DNA from: Nostoc sp. UHCC 0702
Lineage (GTDB): Bacteria > Cyanobacteriota > Cyanobacteriia > Cyanobacteriales > Nostocaceae
Assembly (NCBI GenBank): GCA_017164015.1
Contig: CP071065.1
Location: forward strand, 1,764,501 to 1,828,500
Length of the DNA stretch: 64,000 nucleotides
Direction: 5' to 3'
In this document: positions 11,966 to 21,266 of the stretch, one piece after another
Layout of the letters: each line of letters starts with the position of its first letter
Position numbering within the stretch: position 1 is the stretch's first letter
Position numbers and translations under genes: made by a program
The notes under the pieces: generated by a model
Seen by the model: only the letters and a program-made list of their open reading frames with translations
Told to the model about the DNA's origin: nothing
The model's database searches: none

Positions 11966-12469
11966 ATGTTTTTAAGTATTCCCGTCAGCAACACCACACA
12001 AGGCTTAATTATCCGTTCGATTATTGCTGTTTGTATGCCCCCCTTAAGTGTATTTCTCACACTTCTTAGTAAAGGAAGGAATCCTTTTTCAGGTCATTTT
12101 TTTCTTAACCTTGTTCTAATGCTTGTGCCAATTCCTCTTGTGGGTACTTTTCATGCAATTTGGTTTATTGTAAATCAAGAATCTGGGCAAATATTAAGTA
12201 CTCAACCATTATCACAAAGATCAAGTACTCAACAATTTTCTCAACCCAATACTATATCCAGTAGTTCACCTAGTTCATCAAATACTAGAGTACTAACCAA
12301 AAAACACATGCGTGTAGCCATTTTTGCGCTCATATTTGGTATTTTTATTAGCATTATTACTGTTGGTATTAATTTATTTAATACTTACTTAATCTGGAAA
12401 AATTCACCGCATCCAACACAAATGAACTTACCAGCAAAACCTTATCAACAAAATGACAAGTCTCGCTAA
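11966..12469 (+). CDS. YqaE/Pmp3-like membrane protein with extra C-terminal helix
   Basis: Residues about 10-65 resemble the small Pmp3/YqaE family: IIRSIIAVCMPPLSVFLTLL, then FFLNLVLMLVPIPLVGTFHAIWFI, that is, two membrane helices with the characteristic PPLSVFL turn. Family members are usually about 55 aa; here a Ser/Gln-rich linker (about 70-105) and a third membrane helix (about 112-138) are added. In other organisms Pmp3 proteins affect membrane potential and salt tolerance, but that role is only inferred here. A TTG at 11,960 is in frame; the ATG at 11,966 is preferred, although no clear ribosome binding site is visible. Confidence 0.65.
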   Translation: MFLSIPVSNTTQGLIIRSIIAVCMPPLSVFLTLLSKGRNPFSGHFFLNLVLMLVPIPLVGTFHAIWFIVNQESGQILSTQPLSQRSSTQQFSQPNTISSSSPSSSNTRVLTKKHMRVAIFALIFGIFISIITVGINLFNTYLIWKNSPHPTQMNLPAKPYQQNDKSR

Positions 12470-12593
12470 CTGTCCTTGTTGCCCAATACACAAAGTATTG
12501 TTGGCACTGAGCCGAGATAGGGCGGGCCGCCTCCAAAGGTATTTCTTCTATTTTATTGATAATTGAGGCAGCTAACTTAATTTTCTTTCCCCG

Positions 12594-12636
12594 TGTATTA
12601 CATGGAAAAGAGGGCTGTGCTTTACCATGTAATACA
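12594..12636. terminator. Perfect 12-bp hairpin
   Basis: TGTATTACATGG at 12,594 is perfectly complementary to CCATGTAATACA at 12,625, with a 19-base loop. It lies between two plus-strand genes. There is no long T tract, so it could be either a terminator of the membrane-protein gene or a regulator binding site ahead of the phosphodiesterase gene. Confidence 0.45.
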
Positions 12637-12733
12637 TTAATCCGCCGTTTTTATGTGAAGTCATATTTCGCCAACGGTATCGGGGGGTTACTAGGTTTAA
12701 TGTGAATCGTCGCATTTAATTGCACACCCAGTC

Positions 12734-13762
12734 ATGGTTAAAACTTTCACAGGTACACGCCCTATTGTCATTGCCCACAGAGGTGCTAGCGGCTACCGTC
12801 CAGAACATACTTTGGCAGCTTATGAATTAGCGATCGCGCTAGGATGTGACTATATTGAACCAGATTTAGTTTCCACTAAAGATGGTGTTTTAATTGCTCG
12901 TCATGAAAACGAAATTTCCCAAACCACCGACGTTGCAGACCGTCCAGAATTTGCTCACCGTCAAACCACCAAAATTATAGATGGAGAATCAAAAACTGGT
13001 TGGTTTACAGAAGATTTTACGCTTGCAGAACTGAAAAGACTACGAGCAAAAGAACGTATTCCCCAGCTGCGTCCACAAAATACAGCGTATGATGGACTGT
13101 TTGAAATTCCCACATTGCAAGAAATTATTGATTTAGCCAAAAGTAAAAGTACTGAAAGTAATCGTACCATTGGTATTTATCCTGAAACCAAACATCCGAC
13201 TTACTTCCAGTCTATAAATTTATCATTAGAAGAACCCCTATTGGCAACTCTGCAAGCAAACAATTATCAGGGACGTAACGCACCAGTATTCATTCAGTCT
13301 TTTGAAGTGAGTAACTTGCAATATTTATCGACAAAAACTGATTTACCTTTAGTGCAATTGATCAACGCTGGTGGTAAACCTTATGATTTTGTAGTTACTG
13401 GTGATGTTCGCACCTATGCAGACTTAATTACAACATCAGGCTTAGAAGAGATTAGTAAATATGCACAGGCGATCGGAGTTCATAAAAATCTAGTTATTCC
13501 TAGAGATAGTAATAATAAATTGCTGTCACCAACATCTTTAGCCACTGATGCACATGCAGTTTCTTTGCTAGTTCATGTTTGGACTTTCCGCAATGAAGAC
13601 ATCTTTTTGCCACTAGACTTTCAAGGAAATCCTCAAGGGGAATATGAACTGTTTTTCAGCTTAGGGATTGATGGCGTATTTAGTGATTATCCAGATTGGG
13701 GAATGGGGGATGGGGGAGATGGGGGAGATGAGGGAGATGAGGGAGATGAGGGAGGAGAATAA
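12734..13762 (+). CDS. Glycerophosphodiester phosphodiesterase (GlpQ/GDPD family)
   Basis: This 342-aa protein opens with the GDPD signature IVIAHRGASGYRPEHTLAAY and continues with the metal-site GCDYIEPDLVSTKDG and a further IGIYPETKHP. These carry the conserved His, Glu and Asp of the TIM-barrel active site. It would hydrolyse glycerophosphodiesters to glycerol-3-phosphate plus alcohol, supplying phosphate and glycerol. No signal peptide is evident, unlike periplasmic GlpQ. The last about 20 residues (MGDGGDGGDEGDEGDEGGE) are encoded by a GATGAGGGA-type repeat, so the C-terminus runs into repeat DNA. Confidence 0.9.
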   Translation: MVKTFTGTRPIVIAHRGASGYRPEHTLAAYELAIALGCDYIEPDLVSTKDGVLIARHENEISQTTDVADRPEFAHRQTTKIIDGESKTGWFTEDFTLAELKRLRAKERIPQLRPQNTAYDGLFEIPTLQEIIDLAKSKSTESNRTIGIYPETKHPTYFQSINLSLEEPLLATLQANNYQGRNAPVFIQSFEVSNLQYLSTKTDLPLVQLINAGGKPYDFVVTGDVRTYADLITTSGLEEISKYAQAIGVHKNLVIPRDSNNKLLSPTSLATDAHAVSLLVHVWTFRNEDIFLPLDFQGNPQGEYELFFSLGIDGVFSDYPDWGMGDGGDGGDEGDEGDEGGE

Positions 13763-13891
13763 CTACTCCCTTCCCGCTGTAAGATTACCGATGCAAATTT
13801 TTCTCCCCTACTCCCCTGCTCCCCTGCTCCCCTGCTGTTTAAACGGTAATCTTGAGGTGGGAAAGGAGTAATACCCAATGCCCAATCCCTT

Positions 13892-15109
13892 CTAATACAG
13901 CGATGCCAATACCTTATCTGCTGCTACCCGGAATGCAGTTGCAGCACCCGCACTCATATCACGGGGCGCACAGATGCGATTTCTCACATAGGCGAGTGTG
14001 ATGGCCCCTACAGCAGCCACAAGTGGGTCGGCATTGTCCTTACCGCCTACGCGCCCCCACGGTAATGCTGTGCCATTGCCATTGATGAGATAGTCAGCTA
14101 ATAGTCGCAGGTGAAAATCAACTGCTTCTTTGACTGCTGAAGTGTCGCCATTTACCGCCAATGCTTGCACTCCAGAGTTTTTCAGGATGTCTCCAATGGC
14201 AACTTCTCGGTTATCAGTCAATCTTTCAGCCGCTTCTGCTCGAAATTGAATTTCCTGGCTAATTACTGGGTCGGGGGGTAAAAGATTACCAATTGGTGTT
14301 ATGCCCCATCTGCGACGTAGCAGTAAATTGTTAGTAATATCATCCGATTTAACGCGGTGATAAGCAGGACGCTGCTTAAGTGCTTCAAACCAGGCGTTGA
14401 TGCGAGGATAACGTGGATTTCCCTTGAGGTGATATCCTCGATAAACGGGTAAGTTAGCTGCTAAGCGGTCTAGATGAGGACTATAACTAATATCTACAAT
14501 ACTAAAAGTTGACAAAAAGTAGGGGCCAGGATACTTTCCTAAAGTTTGTTCAAGTTCGTCTAATTTAGCTTCAAAAGCTGCCTGTAGGTTGGCTAACTCA
14601 TTAGCATCTTCAGGAGGTTGTCTGAGGAATTTGTAGGCAACATCCCTAAAACCATTGGTTTCAGCATCTTCAAGCCACTGCCTCGCAATGGCGTTTTCTT
14701 CTGGGTCTTCAGGGAGTAAGGTTGGCCCAAATCGTTCTTCCAATGCTAAAAGAATGTCTTTAGATTCATAGACTAACTTGCCCTCAATTTTCGCAGCGGG
14801 GACAAGAGTTGTAGGAACTAAATCGGTATACCATTTAGGCTTGTTACTTAAGTCGATGAACTCCGTTGCAAACGGAATTTCCTTTTCTTCCAGAGCAAAC
14901 CAAACCCTTTCACAAAAAGGACACCAAGAGTTGGTATCACGGTAAAGTAATACTGGTGGTTCTATATCTGGTGGCAGCTTGTGAAGACTGCTAGGGATGG
15001 GAGCGGTAGAAGGCGATTGTCCTGGTCTACGCACGCGTCGAGCAGGGGTATTTTTTTGAGCAGTTTCTAATAGTTCTTCCCAACTGGATATTGTGTTTTG
15101 ATCTGACAT
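13892..15109 (-). CDS. Glutathione S-transferase family protein, 405 aa
   Basis: An N-terminal thioredoxin-fold GST domain (about 50-130) contains SWCPFCERVWFALEEKEIPF with a CPFC redox-type motif, and LVPTTLVPAAKIEGKLVYES with the cis-Pro and glutathione-contact region. An all-helical GST-C domain follows (about 150-260), then a further about 140-residue extension not found in ordinary 200-aa GSTs. The long form with CPFC resembles plastid/cyanobacterial GSTs. It likely conjugates or reduces with glutathione in the cytosol; the substrate is unknown. A second, shorter GST lies 0.8 kb away on the same strand. Confidence 0.85.
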   Translation of the reverse strand: MSDQNTISSWEELLETAQKNTPARRVRRPGQSPSTAPIPSSLHKLPPDIEPPVLLYRDTNSWCPFCERVWFALEEKEIPFATEFIDLSNKPKWYTDLVPTTLVPAAKIEGKLVYESKDILLALEERFGPTLLPEDPEENAIARQWLEDAETNGFRDVAYKFLRQPPEDANELANLQAAFEAKLDELEQTLGKYPGPYFLSTFSIVDISYSPHLDRLAANLPVYRGYHLKGNPRYPRINAWFEALKQRPAYHRVKSDDITNNLLLRRRWGITPIGNLLPPDPVISQEIQFRAEAAERLTDNREVAIGDILKNSGVQALAVNGDTSAVKEAVDFHLRLLADYLINGNGTALPWGRVGGKDNADPLVAAVGAITLAYVRNRICAPRDMSAGAATAFRVAADKVLASLY

Positions 15110-15200
15110 ATTGCACCTTGTTTCAACTAATTTCTATTTCTTTTAAAAATGCACCTAGAGATTGTATTTTTTGCCAATTTCAACATTTTTCCTGTGTCTT

Positions 15201-15224
15201 ACTCATTTGTAAACACAAATGAGT
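15201..15224. promoter_or_regulatory. Perfect inverted repeat between GST and phosphatase genes
   Basis: ACTCATTTGT and ACAAATGAGT are perfect 10-base arms around AAAC. The repeat lies about 92 bp upstream of the GST start and downstream of the phosphatase stop. It could be a dimeric regulator's operator or a weak terminator; there is no T tract. Confidence 0.45.
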
Positions 15225-15295
15225 AATCAATGCTCTATATGCATTGAAAAAGTAAGCATCATCTTGCTTTGTCTTACATATAAAATTGCTGTCAA

Positions 15296-15745
15296 TTAAC
15301 TTTTTTCTGCCTGCTTAGCAATATACTTATCAAGTAGGAATTGCTTGAAATGCGGTTGTTCTAAATTAAGACCGAGTTCTGTAGCTTTTTGAGTAATTTG
15401 TTCATAAGTCAAGCCTTGATTAATAGCGGTGGCAATCAAAGCAATGCCACCAGCTCTTGCTCCAGCAGCACAATGAATTAAAACTGGTTTGGGCAAGTTA
15501 TCAATCTCTTGAATAGCTAACTCTGTTAGTTCCTGATTGGATTCTGAAGCCTTTAATGGGACGTTGGCATATTGCAAGCCAACTGCCTCTGCTTGCTGCT
15601 GTTCGTCACTTAAAAAACCTGCTTCATTGGGAGAACGTAGGTTTAGCACCGATTTAAATCCCTCTTCGGCTGCTTGTTGTAGCTGTTCAGGCGTTACTTG
15701 TCCAGTGACGCTGAGGTCGTCACTAACCTTTTTAGTATTACTCAT
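15296..15745 (-). CDS. DSP-like protein phosphatase / beta-lactamase-hydrolase-like protein
   Basis: The 149-aa protein contains the Cys-phosphatase loop HCAAGARAG (HCxxGxRA) and the early motif VTGQVTPEQLQQAAEEGFKSVLNLRSPNE, typical of the small family related to the N-terminal domain of BLH and to dual-specificity phosphatases. A nucleophilic Cys and an Arg are both present, so catalysis is plausible. Substrate unknown. It sits between two GST genes on the same strand with gaps of about 180 bp, so an operon is possible but not shown. Confidence 0.85.
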   Translation of the reverse strand: MSNTKKVSDDLSVTGQVTPEQLQQAAEEGFKSVLNLRSPNEAGFLSDEQQQAEAVGLQYANVPLKASESNQELTELAIQEIDNLPKPVLIHCAAGARAGGIALIATAINQGLTYEQITQKATELGLNLEQPHFKQFLLDKYIAKQAEKS

Positions 15746-15923
15746 GACATAAACTACACTATTTCGGTAGATTTATAGTATTTTATAGTAAACTCTGTGT
15801 AAAAATCCAGAGTCTGTAGTTAGGACTTAGGAGGGGTGCTGCCGTAGCAGTACCCGTACAGGAGTCAGAATATAGAAGACTCCTGACTCCTTTTTTCTAC
15901 AGATTTGAGTGCAGTTTCTGATG

Positions 15924-16595
15924 CTAGACAGCTACAGGAGTAGGACTAGCAAATTTAGCATATCGCTCAATGTAGAATTCTTTGGGTTTAGCGATCGCTT
16001 TTACTGAATCACGTTCTTTCAGAGCATGTTTCCACTGGCGTACACGGCTAAATTCCTCTGGTAGCCTAAAGCCACGATACTGCTTGAGTGCTGGCCAGCG
16101 TTCAAACCAAGGGTAAAAGGTGAAATCAACCAAACTGATAGATTCACCAAACCAGTAGGGGCCGTCTTTAGAGAGCTTTCCTAGAGCTTCGTTTTCGATG
16201 AATTCCAGATGTTTGTATAGTTCTTGTTTAGCTTCTTCTTGTTTTTGGGAATCTGAGCTTCGCAAAAGATTAGAAAAAGCAGGAACTAATCTGGTATTTG
16301 CAAAATCAATCCAGATGCGAGCCTGTGCCCTATCGATAGGATTTTTAGGTAACAATGAAGGTTCAGGAAATACTTCATCTAGATATTCGTTAATAACTGC
16401 CGATTCCCAAACTCGGTTGTCACCATGAGTAATTGCAGGCACTTTGCCATAGGGAGAAACCTGAGTAAATCCTTCTGGCTTATTTTGCAAATCAATCTCA
16501 ATCAAATCGAAGTCAATGCCCTTCTCTTGGAGTACCAAACGAGTACGGTGAGCATAAGGACAAGTAACTGCACTGTAGACTTTGATTTCAGCCAT
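15924..16595 (-). CDS. Glutathione S-transferase family protein, 223 aa
   Basis: A classical two-domain GST. The thioredoxin-like N-terminus reads MAEIKVYSAVTCPYAHRTRL with the active-site CPYAHR pattern of Omega/Tau/Zeta-like GSTs, followed by VSPYGKVPAI and WESAVINEYL (cis-Pro, then the Glu-Ser glutathione contact). A helical C-domain occupies about 90-210. A longer frame starts at 16,634, but AAAGGA lies 9 bases upstream of the ATG at 16,595 and the fold starts there, so 16,595 is chosen. It is probably a cytosolic detoxification or redox enzyme. Confidence 0.88.
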   Translation of the reverse strand: MAEIKVYSAVTCPYAHRTRLVLQEKGIDFDLIEIDLQNKPEGFTQVSPYGKVPAITHGDNRVWESAVINEYLDEVFPEPSLLPKNPIDRAQARIWIDFANTRLVPAFSNLLRSSDSQKQEEAKQELYKHLEFIENEALGKLSKDGPYWFGESISLVDFTFYPWFERWPALKQYRGFRLPEEFSRVRQWKHALKERDSVKAIAKPKEFYIERYAKFASPTPVAV

Positions 16596-16760
16596 GTTTA
16601 AGTTCCTTTGTGAATAGGACTTCTGAAACGGCATTGGGAATTGAATGATAATTCAAAATCCCAAATCTTATATTGTTAGTGTTACTAAAAAACTGATTTA
16701 TCAAAAATTAAGTAACTTCCCAAGCAACAATTAAGCATCTTGTGGGGAGGGCATCCTGCC

Positions 16761-16963
16761 ATTGGTGTCAAGTTAAGCTATTTCTAGCTTAACTGTTGCA
16801 TTCCTTACCTGCCTAGAAATTTATTCCCAGGCTAATAGCTAAACTATACTGAAGTAGACTAAAAATTTTTGGGGTTATTTAGTCATCTTTAGATGATTTT
16901 TGCTATTAGCAAGGAACTTAAGTTCCTTGCGGGACATCACCGTCACCTTAAGTTGACACCAAT
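16761..16963 (+). mobile_element. 203-bp inverted-repeat element (MITE-like), copy A
   Basis: It starts ATTGGTGTCAAGTTAA and ends TTAAGTTGACACCAAT, giving 16-bp inverted ends with one mismatch. It contains no gene. The string GGCATCCTGCC immediately flanks both ends (16,750-16,760 and 16,964-16,974), looking like an 11-bp target duplication. A second copy, in inverted orientation and also 203 bp, lies at 55,152-55,354. The remainder of 16,596-17,108 has no gene. Confidence 0.85.
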
Positions 16964-17108
16964 GGCATCCTGCCTGCCCTTCAGACTGGGACGGGTGAGG
17001 ACACCCATCCCACAATAAAATTGGGCATATTTTTTATTGACAAGTTCCTAATAATTGCAAAATCCCTCATTTGTAGTTGTTTAGCAACACTAACCAAACT
17101 TTTTTACA

Positions 17109-18236
17109 CTAGAGCCAAGGCACTTCTTCAGGTGCATAGCGGAAGGCTCGAAAAACTGAATTTTGTTCTCCACGAGTGACCAATGAATTTTCACCAGGAA
17201 CATTACGAAGCGCAAAATGGGGATTGATGTATTCCCAGACAATTTCTCCTTCAAATGTCACCTCGAATATGCGACCGAAAGCACCTTCTGTAATCAAAGT
17301 ATTGCCATTTGCGAGGCGCTGCGCTCCTGATATATATGAACTAAAGAAATTGTGGGGTGGGCTGTCGGTGTACTCCCAAACTATCTCTTTAGTTTCGCGG
17401 TTGACCTCAATCACACGGGAGAAATTGAGTGCAGTATGACGGCGATGTGCGCCGTTGTCGAAAATCAGGATATTGCCGTTAGGTAATTCGTTAGGGAAGT
17501 GTTGCTGTGCTAGTACGTCATCACCTAGCGTCCAGATGATCTTTCCTGTTTGGCGATCGACGATCGCAACTGTGGAGATGTTGCGAAAGCTCACTATAAT
17601 ATTGCCATCGGCGAGTTCGCCCACAGTATTACCATGAGTCCATTCGTGACGGTGATCCTGGGGAGTAATAGTAAAAATATCCGGATCTAGGTGTTCGTAG
17701 GCGTGCCAAGTCCACACAATCTCGCCACCAGGAGTCACTTCGTAAAGTACATCAGCATAGATATCTCCATCTGCTTCTGTTCCCAGTACTCCGCCTTTGA
17801 TGCGAGGGACTAAAGACTGAGGTATTTTTTCAATAGCCAGTAGAATCGTGTTGCCATTGCGGAGTCGGCGGCCATCGTGATGATGGTCTGGATGCTTATA
17901 CTCCCAGATAATATTTCCTTGGGGATCTGCTTCTAAAACAACACCACTTTTGAATGCAGGCCACAAAGGAAAACGTAGTGAATCGTCTGGTGGAGTCTTA
18001 CCGTTATAAAAGAGGTTGCCATTGGGTAAAAGATAACCATATAACCCTGGCGGATATGGTAGATTCCATTGATGTACTACTTCGCCTTCGAGGTTTAGCA
18101 GATAGACTTCTCCCTTACCTGTAAGCGGCGCAAAAAGAGTATATCCTTTGAATACTTTGTCAGGATTGTAAGCTCTTAAACCAGTACCCCGACGACGAAT
18201 AGTATTTTGGTCAACAGATTTTGTTGCAACAGTCAT
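17109..18236 (-). CDS. Arylsulfotransferase (ASST-family) protein
   Basis: This 375-aa protein has the repeated beta-propeller motifs of the ASST family: GEVVHQWNLP, GNIIWEYKHPDHHHDG, GEIVWTWHAYEHLDPD, KIIWTLGDD, KEIVWEYTDSP and GEIVWEYINP, each with NGNxL/I turns (LPNGNLFYNG, LRNGNTILL, LADGNIIV, LPNGNILIF, LANGNTLI). His-rich segments (HHHDG, HRHEWTHGN) match the region of the catalytic His in bacterial arylsulfate sulfotransferases. It has no signal peptide, whereas classical ASST is periplasmic, so its true reaction is uncertain. Its location upstream of an organosulfur cluster is suggestive only. Confidence 0.8.
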   Translation of the reverse strand: MTVATKSVDQNTIRRRGTGLRAYNPDKVFKGYTLFAPLTGKGEVYLLNLEGEVVHQWNLPYPPGLYGYLLPNGNLFYNGKTPPDDSLRFPLWPAFKSGVVLEADPQGNIIWEYKHPDHHHDGRRLRNGNTILLAIEKIPQSLVPRIKGGVLGTEADGDIYADVLYEVTPGGEIVWTWHAYEHLDPDIFTITPQDHRHEWTHGNTVGELADGNIIVSFRNISTVAIVDRQTGKIIWTLGDDVLAQQHFPNELPNGNILIFDNGAHRRHTALNFSRVIEVNRETKEIVWEYTDSPPHNFFSSYISGAQRLANGNTLITEGAFGRIFEVTFEGEIVWEYINPHFALRNVPGENSLVTRGEQNSVFRAFRYAPEEVPWL

Positions 18237-18254
18237 ATATCACCTATTAAATAT

Positions 18255-18520
18255 CTTGAATTGGGCATTGGTAATTGGTAATTGGTAATTGGGAATTGGT
18301 AATTGGGAATTGGTAATTGGGAATTGGGAATTGGGAATTGGGAATTGGGAATTGGGAATTGGGAATTGGGAATTGGGAATTGGGAATTGGGAATTGGGAA
18401 TTGGGAATTGGGAATTGGGAATTGGGAATTGGGAATTGGTAATTGGTAATTGGTAATTGGTAATTGGTAATTGGGAATTGGTAATTGGTAATTGGTAATT
18501 GGTTATTGGTTATTGTCCCC
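18255..18520. repeat. Long 7-bp tandem repeat, TTGGGAA/TTGGTAA
   Basis: About 35 head-to-tail heptamers TTGGGAA and TTGGTAA run upstream of the arylsulfotransferase gene. Blocks of one variant alternate with blocks of the other, as expected from slippage. They occupy the position where the gene's promoter would normally lie. Confidence 0.93.
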
Positions 18521-18552
18521 TTGATCCCCCCATCCCCCTCATCTCCCGGTTG

Positions 18553-18698
18553 GTGAGTTTCGACTTCGCGGTAGTTGAGCGTAGTCGAACCACGTCCCCC
18601 TCATCTCCCCTGCTCCCCTGCTCCCCTGCTCCCCTGCTCCCCTGCTCCCCTGCTCCCCTGCTCCCCCGCTCCCCCGCTCCCCTGCTCCCCTGCTCCCT
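18553..18698. repeat. Dispersed palindromic unit plus CTCCCCTG tandem repeat
   Basis: 18,553-18,592 is a second copy of the unit with TTCGACTTCGCGGTAGTTGA seen at 911. 18,606-18,698 is an 8-bp tandem repeat (CTCCCCTG, with CTCCCCCG variants) that ends exactly at the stop codon of the aldo/keto reductase gene. Confidence 0.85.
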
Positions 18699-19736
18699 TT
18701 ACGGCGCTGGGTTTGGAGATTGACCATGAACAGCATCTAACTCTTCCAAAATGTCTTTATCGAGAACGACATTGACACTTTCTAGATTCTCTTGGAGTTG
18801 TTCTAATGTTGTGGCACCGATAATTGTGCTGGTGACAAACCAACGACTCCGCACGAATGCTAAAGCCAGTTGTGCTGAACTTAGTTGATGGCGCTTAGCA
18901 ATATCAACATAAGCTGCTACTGCTTCACTAACTTTTGGTTTAAGGTAGCGCTGACCAAAACTTTCAAATAAACTGAATCTTGCTTTTTCTGGTTTGCCAT
19001 TTAGATATTTACCAGTTAATAAACCAAATGCTAAAGGACTATAAGCCAGTAAGCCAATATTTTCGTAATAAACTGCTTCTGCTAAAGCACCATCAAACAC
19101 ACGATTTAGCAAGTTGTAAGCGTTTTGAATAGAAACAACTTTGGGTAATCCTAACTGTTTAGCAGCATTACTAAATTGGGTAACTCCCCAAGGTGTCTCA
19201 TTACTCAAACCAAGATAGCGAATTTTTCCGGCTTGAATGACATCAGCAAAAGCTTCGAGTTGCTCAACTATCGGTGTTGATGGTTTAACTTGAGTCGGAT
19301 CAAATACTGTTTGTCCAAAACGTGGCACATAGCGATCTGGCCAATGGATTTGGTACAAGTCAATATAGTCTGTCTGTAGTCTTTTTAGACTATCGTCTAC
19401 AGCTTGTTTGATATTATCACGGTCAATTGCTTTTGCTCCACCACGCAACCATTGAAAGCCTCGACCAGGCCCCGCTATTTTAGTAGCAACAATCAATTTG
19501 TCTCGCTGTTGATGCTTTAACCATTCTCCAATGTATTTTTCAGTTGCACCATAAGTTTCAGCACTGGCTGGTACTGGGTACATCTCAGCCGCATCAATGA
19601 AGTTGACCCCTTGGGCAATAGCATAGTCTAGCTGTTGGTGAGCTTCTTCAATGGTATTTTGCCGCCCATAGGTCATGGTACCAAGACAAATTTCTGAAAC
19701 TTTTAGGTCACTTTCGCCAAGTTGGTTATACTGCAT
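18699..19736 (-). CDS. Aldo/keto reductase (Tas-like)
   Basis: The 345-aa protein has the aldo/keto reductase TIM-barrel motifs: LGTMTYGRQNTIEEAHQQLDYAI, GVNFIDAAEMYPV with the catalytic Asp and Tyr, KLIVATKIAGPG with the Lys, and YIDLYQIHWPDRY with the His. The PVPASAETYGATE insertion is typical of Tas-like members. It is probably NADPH-dependent; the substrate is unknown. The stop codon abuts a CTCCCCTG repeat. The gene is transcribed away from the organosulfur cluster. Confidence 0.9.
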   Translation of the reverse strand: MQYNQLGESDLKVSEICLGTMTYGRQNTIEEAHQQLDYAIAQGVNFIDAAEMYPVPASAETYGATEKYIGEWLKHQQRDKLIVATKIAGPGRGFQWLRGGAKAIDRDNIKQAVDDSLKRLQTDYIDLYQIHWPDRYVPRFGQTVFDPTQVKPSTPIVEQLEAFADVIQAGKIRYLGLSNETPWGVTQFSNAAKQLGLPKVVSIQNAYNLLNRVFDGALAEAVYYENIGLLAYSPLAFGLLTGKYLNGKPEKARFSLFESFGQRYLKPKVSEAVAAYVDIAKRHQLSSAQLALAFVRSRWFVTSTIIGATTLEQLQENLESVNVVLDKDILEELDAVHGQSPNPAP

Positions 19737-20234
19737 ATTCCGATGTTGTGATTCAGTCGAATTTCAGACGTTAATATTCTTTTAGGAAAACATTCTGTTT
19801 TTGTAAATTGCTCCTGAAATTATAAATCTGAGGTTACAGGATTAATTTCCTAGGACAAAGATTTGACAGCTTGGGCTAGCTGATAAATTTGCTTAGCAAT
19901 AGTTTTGGTTTGCTAAGTATTCGTATGCTAAGTATTTTTATATAAAGTTTCTCCAATGCAAATATTTTGTTTCAAAACAACACAAATATAGCAATCATTC
20001 AGGATCAAGTTTCCAGCCCAATCATTGATTTACTAATCCCATAGCAAATCAATTTATTGCTTGTTATTGCATAGATAAATCAGAAAAGTAAGCTGGTTTT
20101 GAGTAATAACAAATCTCCAAAACTGTAGTTAAAACACTTGCTTTTTTTTGAATTTTGTGTATACTTCCTTTTTACATAAAATACAATAAGTCGATAGACT
20201 TGTCGTAGATTATAGCAAAAAATCTTGAAATTCT

Positions 20235-20399
20235 TCAACCTAAGTTCGGCGTAAGAAAAAGTCTGAAAACTAGTCTAAACTCCAGTTCATCAGCAGCTTC
20301 CACTTGCAGGGCTTGAGGAACTCTGATGGTGCGATCGCTAAACAACGAAGCTATAATTCCAGGGAGACGCACAGGTGTCACAGCAGCAGGTGACCACTC
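20235..20399 (-). pseudogene. Possible relic of a coding sequence, 54 codons
   Basis: The frame is bounded by stop codons at both ends and has no ATG. It reads WSPAAVTPVRLPGII, then DRTIRVPQALQVEAADELEF, with a normal amino-acid mix unlike the surrounding AT-rich DNA. I do not recognise the parent protein. It lies in a 1.5-kb stretch (19,737-21,266) otherwise without genes but rich in HIP1 sites. It is either a degenerate 3' end of a lost gene or a chance frame. Confidence 0.3.
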
Positions 20400-20841
20400 T
20401 CAATGAATGTATAAATTAGAACTAAGGAAAACTTTAGTTAATTCGTGATTAATATAGACAAAAATATAACCCACATTCCGCACTTAAAGTGTCACACTAC
20501 GAATTTTCGGCTTTTGGGGTTTTGTCGATGCGCGATCGCAATCCCGATTTGAGATTTTTGTATCAAATACAACGTTAAAGTTAAATTCAGGACTTTAAAT
20601 TCAGTTAAATTCAGTTAAATTCAGGTATTTAACCTGAAATCGACTTTCTTGTCTGGCGATCGCTGTTAAAAATGCAAGGGCAGTTAAGACATTTAAAAAA
20701 TATTTAATAAAAATTTTATATTCCGAATCTGTATATTCAACGATGCGATCGCAAGCAAGTCAAGCGATCGCTCTCGAACTTTCCGAAAGCAAAGGAATTC
20801 CCTAAAGTTCGGGAATAGCTTCACTTTCTAGTCAGTTCTTA

Positions 20842-21037
20842 GCCTATTAGTGGGACTTAGACAAAAAATACCTTAAAAATAGCTTCAAATCTATATACAC
20901 AAAGACTTTGACATCGTTAAGCGTAGTTTGTTGATATATCTGGGTTTGGGCTATTTTTGAGCATTTGGTGTATTTTCCTTACCCTGCATGGGTTTGAGGC
21001 TTGTTTTTACCTCAAAAATGTTTAAGTCCCGATAGGC
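20842..21037. mobile_element. About 196-bp inverted-repeat element (MITE-like candidate)
   Basis: GCCTATTAGTGGGACTTAGA at the left and the reverse complement of TTTAAGTCCCGATAGGC at the right form imperfect inverted ends (GCCTAT..GGGACTTA shared). The interior has no gene. It lies about 230 bp upstream of the first binding-protein gene. Only one copy is seen in the window, so the mobile-element call rests on the ends alone. Confidence 0.4.
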
Positions 21038-21266
21038 ACGGAAGTAGAGGATAGAACGAGTTTTGCCAATTGAAGCGATCGCTACCTCAAAATTGACTTG
21101 CTTTTTAAATTCATCTGTGATACTTTTTGCTAGTAGCCTAACTACGGTTTTCCGAGCGGTTTACCGTTGTTTAAGCAACTGATATCACAGCTAAATGGGC
21201 GGTTATCACGAGAGTACTGGAGTTTATCTCTAGGCTCTCATCCTTATAAGTTAAGGGGTGTAAAAG

